From Malachius bipustulatus (Eukaryota > Arthropoda > Insecta > Coleoptera > Melyridae): a stretch of 64,000 nt of DNA. The stretch is taken from positions 36,429,579-36,493,578 of the forward strand of contig OU342638.1 of NCBI GenBank assembly GCA_910589415.1. The letters are read 5' to 3'. Of the stretch, positions 57,426 to 64,000 are shown one piece after another; positions within the stretch are counted from its first letter, which is position 1; each line of letters begins with the position of its first letter. A program made the position numbers and the translations under genes. The notes beneath the pieces were generated by a model that was not told the origin of the DNA, did not search any database, and worked only from the letters and a program-made list of their open reading frames with translations.

Positions 57426-59044
57426 TTAAATCTTTTTCATGTTCAAATATATAGGACTCAACGTGCACAACAGGAACGTCTCAGGATCTAGCTCTAATTT
57501 CTTCGTATTAGGACTGAGTGTGATCTTATAATCCTTAACGATCGTAGCCAGACCGATCTTGGCCTGCATCACCCCAAATCGCGACCCTAAAAATTACACA
57601 TTTGAACACTGCATCAAGAAAAAATTACCTTACCCACTCACCGATACAATTCCTGGGACCCTCGCCAAAGGGGAGATAAGCGTAGGGGTGTCTTGTTTGT
57701 TTCCTCTCGTCAGAGAAGTGATCCGGATCGAACACCTCGGGGTTTGGGTAAAATTCGGGATCCCTTTGGAGACCAAACGGCGAAATAAGACAAGTGGTTC
57801 CTTTCTTTATTACTGTCTCGGAGTCCCGGAATTTGTAGTCTTTGACAGACAGCCTCGTCAAAGTAGGAACTGATGGGTACAGTCTCAATGATTCTAGAAG
57901 AGAACTATTAATATTATGGTAAGTAGAGGATGAAGGAAGAGGTTTTACCGTCGAACACTTGTTGCGTGTACTTCATCTCGCTTAGACTCTCATAATCGAA
58001 TTTTCCGCCATGAGCGTTATAAATCCTGGTCACTTCTTCCCGGAGCTTGTCTTGAATGTCTGAATGACGAGCCATTTCGTATAAAGCGAAGGCCATCACG
58101 GTGGAAGAGGTCTCAAACCCAGCAACGAAGAATAAGAAGACCTGCGCTGCTATTTCCTCGATCGTTAACGAGTCCCCCTTCTCCTCCAATTGCTTCTTCA
58201 AGTCCGTCAAAATCTGGAGGAAATCGTTTCTGATCACCCCGTTCTTTACTCTATAATCGACAGTATCTCGAGTCACTTTAAGGAAGAAATCTCCTATTTT
58301 TTTCGCAACCGCTCTCACGCCGAGTATCTTGCACAACCCCGGGACACTTTGTATGAACACCAGCCTGATTTTGGTGAGGAAATCGGGTTCTAAAAATTCG
58401 ACCCCCATCTTCCTGAACTCGGCGTCCGGTTGCTCGAACGAATTGCACTGGATGCCGAAAGCGCAGGTCCCGATGATGTCGGTCGTAAATCTCGCTACGG
58501 TGTCTTTAATGTCAACATCTTTGTGTCCTCGAGAAGTTTTCTCGAGCGCTGTCAACATGTAACCGGAACATTTCACCATATCGTCGAACATGAGCTTCAT
58601 TTTGCCGGACGTAAAGGTGGGGGTTAGTTTGACCCGCAGTTTCTTCCATCGGTGACCGTCGATAGAAAAGAGATGCGATCCGATTGGATCGACTTTTTCG
58701 TTGTAATAGAAACCACGGTCGGTAAAATATTCGAAATCCCTCGAGAGGATGTCTTTGATGTAGTCTGGATCGGTGACGACGAGGAGTGGCTTGAGGACGT
58801 GGTAAACACCGGCGAACTTCCAGTTCCTTTTTTTTATCTCATCATAGAAAGTTTTGCTGTTGATGCCTATTTCTGGACCCTTCGGGATGAGGATGTTGCT
58901 GTTCCCGTAAGGGATGCTCGGTTCGAGGTAGGGGATCCCCCGTCTCGACCAGTACTTGTAGACGTGGTTGAAGTAGATTGTTACAGCAACCAAGATGAAT
59001 GATGTCACAAATGCTACATTCAGGAAGAATCCTTCGAACAGCAT
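57426..59044 (-). CDS. Cytochrome P450, CYP6-like, complete coding region (3 exons)
   Basis: Predicted 502-aa microsomal P450. Coding exons, minus strand: 59044-57949, 57893-57642 and 57586-57426, with two 55-nt introns (donors GTAAAA and GTGAGT). The start MLFEGFF is preceded 9 nt upstream by a strong acceptor (TATTTTTCAG, AG at 59055-59054), so a non-coding first exon lies further upstream. An N-terminal anchor helix (FFLNVAFVTSFILVAVTIYF) is followed by the hinge RRGIPYLEP. The C-helix WKKLR is present, the oxygen-binding I-helix is AGFETSS, K-helix ESLR, then FDPDHF, and the heme-cysteine loop PFGEGPRNCIG is complete. After ESLR it reads RLYPSVP where RLYPPVP is usual and the downstream paralogue has P. 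Expected role: NADPH-P450-reductase-dependent monooxygenase on the ER, often detoxification in CYP3-clan enzymes; substrate unknown. Confidence 0.93.
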
Positions 59045-59069
59045 TTTTGAAACCTGAAAAATAGGCACT

Positions 59070-59215
59070 TAATAAGCAGAAGATACACGTCGCGCCTATC
59101 CGTGAGATAGACAAGGTAAGGAAATTTTTTGGTTATTTAGAGATGCTATGAACTCTTTGAGGAGGGGATGGAATGATACTTTTTCAATATTCGAAATTAT
59201 ATTTTACCTAAACAC
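59070..59215. other. Upstream region of the P450 gene
   Basis: Contains the end of a probable 5'-UTR intron (polypyrimidine plus AG at 59055). The first exon and promoter could not be located; the satellite O array starts within ~150 bp. Confidence 0.5.
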
Positions 59216-62180
59216 CTTATTTTCCTAAAAAGACGTTGCCGTATCTAGTAATTTTTCCTTCATAATTAGGGAAAATTTCTGTTTATCTAGAAACTTATAT
59301 CTTAAAGTGTAAAGGAGGGGGTGAAAATAATCATTTCCAAATCGGGTTTTTTCTTTGGGGCGTTGTTGCCGGATTATTCAATTTTTCCTTTAAATCAGTG
59401 AATTCTAAACCGTTAAAGGAGAGAATGAAATTCTTTTAAATCGTTTTTTCCGATGCAGCGCTTCCGGTTCATAAATTTTCCACGATTTGAATATTTTTCC
59501 TGTGTTATTATTTTTTCCCCTCTTTCGAATGCAATGTTGCCGGATCACTTAATTTTTCTCTAATATTCGAGTTTATTTTTTTTTTTAAACGGAAATAACG
59601 CTTTGGGAAGGGGTGAAATGGGTGAAATCAACCTGTTTCTACCAACGCAGTGTTGTCAGATCTATTAATTTTTCTTTACAATAAATTAGAGAGATTTTTT
59701 TGGAAAAAATTTCACGTACATTAAGAGGAAGAGGGGAAGAAATAGGCTCTTCTTCTTAAATAGTTTTTTTTTCTTAATGTAGTGCTGGCATGTCTTAATT
59801 CTTCTCTCTAAGTGCGTTACATTTTTTTAGAAACGGAAATAAAGCTTAGAAACGGGTTGAAACCGAGATATGGTTCCTAATACAGTGTTGTGGGATCTAT
59901 TGATTTTTCTTTGCAATATTTAGGATTAATTTTTCTAAAACAATCTTCCACGTTTAAAGAAGAGGAAGAAATCAATTTTTTTTTTTCTAATAATTGCTCC
60001 TTTTTCCCAGTTCAGTGTTGCCGGGCATGTTAATTTTTCTCTATAATTGGGGACATTTTTTAAATGGAAAATCACGTTTAGGGAAAGGGGGTGAAGCCGA
60101 GCTATATTTCTCAATGCAGTGTTGCCGCCTCTATTAATTTTTATTTACAATATTTAGGATTGATTTTTCTAAAACAATCTTCACGTTTAAAGAAGAGGGA
60201 GAAATCAATTTTTTTTCTAATAATTGCTCCTTTTTCCCAATTCAGTGTTTCCGGACATATTAATTTTTCTCTATAATTGGGGACATTTTTTAAATGGAAA
60301 ATCACGCTTAGGGAAGGGGGTGAAGCAGAGATATTTTTCTCAATGCAGTGTTGCCGCCTCTATTAATTTTTCTTTACAATATTTTGGATTGATTTTTCTA
60401 AAACAATCTTCACGTTTAAAGAGGAGGGAGAAATTTTTTTTTCTAATAATTATGCTCCTTTTTCCCAATTCAGTGTTGCCGGGCATGTTAATTTTTCTCT
60501 ATAATTGGGGACATTTTTTTAATGGAAAATCACGCTTAGGGAAGGGGGTGAAGCAGAGATATTTTTCTCAATGCAGTGTTGCCGCCTCTATTAATTTTTC
60601 TTTACAATATTTTGGATTTATTTTTCTAAAACAATCTTCACGTTTAAAGAAGAGGGAAGAAATTTTTTTTTCTAATAATTGCTTCTTTTTTCCCAATTCA
60701 GTGTTGCCGGGCATGTTAATTTTTCTCTATAATTGGGGACATTTTTTTAATGGAAAATCACGCTTAGGGAAGGGGGTGAAGCAGAGATATTTTTCTCAAT
60801 GCAGTGTTGCCGCCTCTATTAATTTTTCTTTACAATATTTTGGATTGATTTTTCTCAAACAATCTTCACGTTTAAAGAGGAGGGAGAAATCTTTTTTTTT
60901 TTCTAATAATTGCTCCTTTTTCCCAATTCAGTGTTGCCAGGCATGTTAATTTTTCTCTATAATTGGGGACATTTTTTAAATGGAAAATCACGCTTAGGGA
61001 AAGGGGGTGAAGCCGAGCTATTTTTCTCAATGCAGTGTTGCCGCCTCTATTAATTTTTCTTTACAATATTTAGGATTGATTTTTCTAAAACAATCTTCAC
61101 GTTTAAAGAGGAGGGAGAAATCTTTTTTTTTCTAATAATTGCTCCTTTTTCCCAATTCAGTGTTGCCGGGCATGTTAATTTTTCTCTATAATTGGGGACA
61201 TTTTTTTAATGGAAAATCACGCTTAGGGAAGGGGGTGAAGCAGAGATATTTTTCTCAATGCAGTGTTGCCGCCTCTATTAATTTTTCTTTACAATATTTT
61301 GGATTGATTTTTCTAAAACAATCTTCACGTTTAAAGAGGAGGGAGAAATCTTTTTTTTTTTTTTTCTAATAATTGCTCCTTTTTCCCAATTCAGTGTTGC
61401 CGGGCATGTTAATTTTTCTCTATAATTGGGGACATTTTTTTAATGGAAAATCACGCTTAGGGAAGGGGGTGAAGCCGAGCTATTTTTCTCAATGCAGTGT
61501 TGCCGCCTCTATTAATTTTTCTTTACAATATTTAGGATTGATTTTTCTAAAACAATCTTCACGTTTAAAGAAGAGGGAAGAAATCTTTTTTTTCTAATAA
61601 TTGCTTCTTTTTTCCCAATTCAGTGTTGCCGGGCATGTTAATTTTTCTCTATAATTGGGGACATTTTTTAAACGGAAAATGACGCTTAGGGAAGGGGCTG
61701 AAGCCGAGCTATTTTTCTCAATGCAGTGTTGCCGCATAATTTTTCTTTATAATAATAAGAAAGAGATATTCTTGTGTTTTAATCTTCATATTCAGGGGAG
61801 AAGAAAGCAAGCTGTTTTCAAATCGCCCTTTTGATCAATGCAATGTTGTCATTTTTTTTATTTTTTCCATATTTAGGGACATTTTTTAAGACGAAAATAA
61901 CGCTTAGGTAAGGGATCTCTATCCCTAATGCAGTGTTGCCCGATCTATTAATTTCTCTCTATAATTGGGTACATAATTCTTTGAAACTGAAAACCACGCT
62001 TAGGTATGGTGGTGAAGGAAAGCTATTCTTCCCCATGCCGTGTTGCCGGTTTTATAAATTTCTTTTCAGAATTTTAGGTAGAAGGTTCTTAAACAACCTT
62101 CACGTTTAAGGGAGGGGAGGAAATCAAGCTCGTTTGCTTTGTCCCGTGTTTCCAGGCCATTAAATTTTTTTGGAGCTAGT
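59216..62180. repeat. Tandem array O, ~230-bp dimer of ~115-bp monomers
   Basis: Every half-unit starts CAGTGTTGCC. Half one continues GGGCATGTTAATTTTTCTC.. and half two GCCTCTATTAATTTTTCTT... Dimers at about 60013, 60243, 60471, 60701, 60930, 61158, 61389 and 61620 are nearly identical. Outside (59216-60000 and 61740-62180) single diverged monomers remain. The 241-codon ORF at 60224-60949 is a phase-keeping reading of the repeat. The array separates the two P450 genes. Confidence 0.92.
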
Positions 62181-63306
62181 AAAATAATTGCCGTGTCATC
62201 AAAATTTAAAATCACATTAGGCTACGTTGTCAATTTCATTTGGATCTGTTTATCTTAAAACTTAGGAAGTTTCTGCTTCATTAGAGACGACATAAAAAAG
62301 AAAGACAACACTTCAGTTGGCTCCATATTTAAAAAAAATTTAGTCAATTTATATTTTGTATCATCATTTAATACATAAATAAATAAATAAATAATACTTA
62401 CTAATACAAAGAAGAGTGAATCAAAGTAGCAGAAATAAGTAACGCAGAATCACAAATACGCACACCAAACCGCTCAACGAGCGTTTGAAGATTGAGGATG
62501 TAAATTAGATTGGGACTACTTGCCGAAATTACCTAATAAGTACCTAATAACCTCTGTTACGCAACCGAACAAACAAATTTTTATAATTAATCTTTGAAAA
62601 GATTGCCTAAAATAAACAATCAGACAAATCGAGTACGACGCAATTGAAATCAAGTTTTGTGTTTTTAATAATCGGCAATTAATCATTTATTTACTGTTAC
62701 TGAGATTTAGTCAGCACTTTCAAGGAATGTATCTCTGGAGATGATTCGTTCCATGTTCTGATTGCTGCGAGATGTCCTCTTTATTTCAAAAATTAGCACT
62801 CGAAGAACACCTTTTTTTTGCTTATGGCTGATTGAATCACTGAAACTCAAATTTTTTATTTTTTTAGTGGAAAATCCGAGTTAAAATCGAAATTTCTTAG
62901 TTTACATTAGGAATTTCTTAGTTTAAAGTCGGCTTTCTCAGTTTTAAGTCGGATTACCGAGTTAAGAATCGGAATTTGTTAGTTTAAAGTCGAAATTTCT
63001 TAGTTTGAAGTCGGAATTTTTAGTTTAAAGTGGGAATTTAAAAAAATTAAACTGATGTGACGTTTCAACGCCTTCGTAGAAAATGAACCAGTGACCTAAC
63101 TTATCAGATTTTGGTCATTCTACGGACTGAGATAGCTCTGGCAGACGTTGAAAACATGGCGGAATGGGTTGTAGGATATAACCGCTCTTCTCACAAATAT
63201 AAATAATAGAAAGTTTAGGATTTCTTCAAAATTGATGCTTTAACATACAATTTAGGTAACAGTTTTGTTGAAGACTAGAAAAAGCGGAACAAAATATTTA
63301 TTATTA
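62181..63306. other. Intergenic between P450 genes; minisatellite
   Basis: (AAAT)n near 62376-62395. 62880-63050 holds the same ~24-bp TTAGTTTAAAGTCGG minisatellite as 56935-57090. 63230-63306 is the 3' flank of the second P450: the position equal to the AATAAA of gene 1 is changed (plus-strand TTTCTT at 63221-63226), while a new AATAAA reads on the minus strand at 63297-63302. Confidence 0.55.
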
Positions 63307-64000
63307 TTAAATCTTTTCCATGTTCAAGTATATTGGACTCAACGTGCACAACTGGAACGTCTCAGGATCTAGCTCTAATTTCTTCGTATTAGGACTGAGT
63401 GTGATCTTGTAATCCTTGACGATCGTAGCCAGACCGATCTTGGCCTGCATCACCCCAAATCGTGACCCTAAAAATTACGCATTTCAACACTGCATCAAGA
63501 AATAATTACCTTATCCATTCACCGATACAATTCCTGGGACCCTCGCCAAAGGGAAGATAAGCGTAGGGGTGTCTTGTTTGTTTCCTCTCGTCAGAGAAGT
63601 GATCCGGATCGAACACCTCAGGGTTTGGGTAAAATTCGGGATCTCTCTGGAGACCAAACGGCGAAATAAGGCAAGTGGTTCCTTTCTCTATTACTGTCTT
63701 GGTATCGCGGAATTTGTAGTCTTTCACTGACAGCCTCGTCAAAGTAGGAACTGGTGGATACAGTCTCAATGATTCTAGAAGAGACTTAATAATAATTATG
63801 ATAAGTAGAGAATGGAAGAAGAAGACTTACCGTCGAATACTTGTTGCATATACTGCATCTCGCCTAGACTCTCATAAGTCAATATTCCCCCATGAGCGTT
63901 ATAAATCCTGGTTACTTCCTCCCGAAGCTTGTCTTGAATGTCTGGATGACGAGCCATTTCGTATAAAGCGAAAGCCATCGCGGTGGAAGAGGTCTCAAAC
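63307..64000 (-). CDS. Cytochrome P450, CYP6-like, 3' part (cut by window end)
   Basis: Tandem paralogue of the gene at 57426-59044. Exons on the minus strand: 64000-63831 (partial), 63774-63523 and 63467-63307; introns 56 and 55 nt at identical positions. The visible part begins in the I-helix (FETSS) and carries K-helix ESLR with RLYPPVP, then FDPDHF, PFGEGPRNCIG and GSRFGVMQAKIGL. All exon landmarks lie 5,881-5,882 bp from those of gene 1. Middle exons differ at four residues, so the duplication is recent. The second donor is GTGAAT instead of GTGAGT, which may splice less efficiently. The N-terminal two thirds lie beyond the window. Confidence 0.92.

Noticed and set aside
58652..59002. 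116-codon plus-strand ORF
   Set aside because: Antisense shadow of the first P450 exon.
60224..60949. 241-codon ORF
   Set aside because: It is a phase-keeping reading of the ~230-bp satellite; the peptide repeats with the DNA and has no start context or motif.

Overview
The window reads as nuclear DNA of an arthropod, most likely an insect and possibly a sap-feeding hemipteran. The basis is spliced genes with 55-61 nt introns, two CYP6-like cytochrome P450 genes, a BEL/Pao LTR retrotransposon, an intron-less tRNA-Ala(AGC), AT-rich intergenic DNA and a very large satellite content. The genus cannot be fixed from sequence alone.

Layout. 0-12.6 kb: five tandem-repeat families (275, 284, ~305, 274 and 251 bp) plus scattered single copies. 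All share one ~50-60 bp core although the rest of each unit is unrelated. Read in one frame, the core encodes the GVPQ(G/D/E)S(I/V)L block of non-LTR retrotransposon reverse transcriptase, and flanking residues of that block survive in several families. The core lies on the minus strand up to ~7 kb and on the plus strand from ~8.1 kb. A two-exon gene for a small four-helix membrane protein sits at 4.46-4.99 kb. 12.6-21 kb: a 258-bp array, a paralogue of that membrane-protein gene at 15.85-16.42 kb, a tRNA-derived SINE-like block, inverted copies of the 258-bp unit, and a 287-bp array with higher-order structure. 21.0-27.6 kb: a 6.5-kb BEL/Pao element with matching 516-bp LTRs, a 5-bp target duplication, a tRNA-Tyr primer site and one 1,522-codon ORF that lacks the integrase core; it is inserted into the 287-bp satellite family. 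27.6-34 kb: mostly non-coding, with an ATTTCC-rich array (30.05-31.66 kb) and an orphan TATA/Inr promoter near 32.86 kb. 34.2-43.2 kb: a ~165/496-bp array, two inverted-repeat elements, and a ~150-bp array of about 21 copies. 43.2-56.5 kb: a pogo-like terminal repeat, an ~1-kb higher-order array (44.9-47.6 kb) with inverted relatives at 50.5 kb, a 157-bp array, and a duplicated block carrying a large foldback palindrome. 56.5-64 kb: tRNA-Ala, a complete P450 gene, a dimeric ~230-bp satellite, and a second P450 gene cut by the window end.

Genes. Confident coding content is small: two paralogous membrane-protein genes (plus strand), the retroelement polyprotein (minus) and two tandem P450 genes (minus). 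Both cellular gene pairs are local duplications whose members are separated by satellite DNA. P450s of this type are usually ER-anchored monooxygenases of xenobiotic or plant-compound metabolism; the membrane-protein family has no function I can name with confidence.

Most interesting signals: the reverse-transcriptase core shared by otherwise unrelated satellites, and the apparently young but integrase-less BEL/Pao insertion. Coordinates of repeats were read by eye and may be off by several bases.
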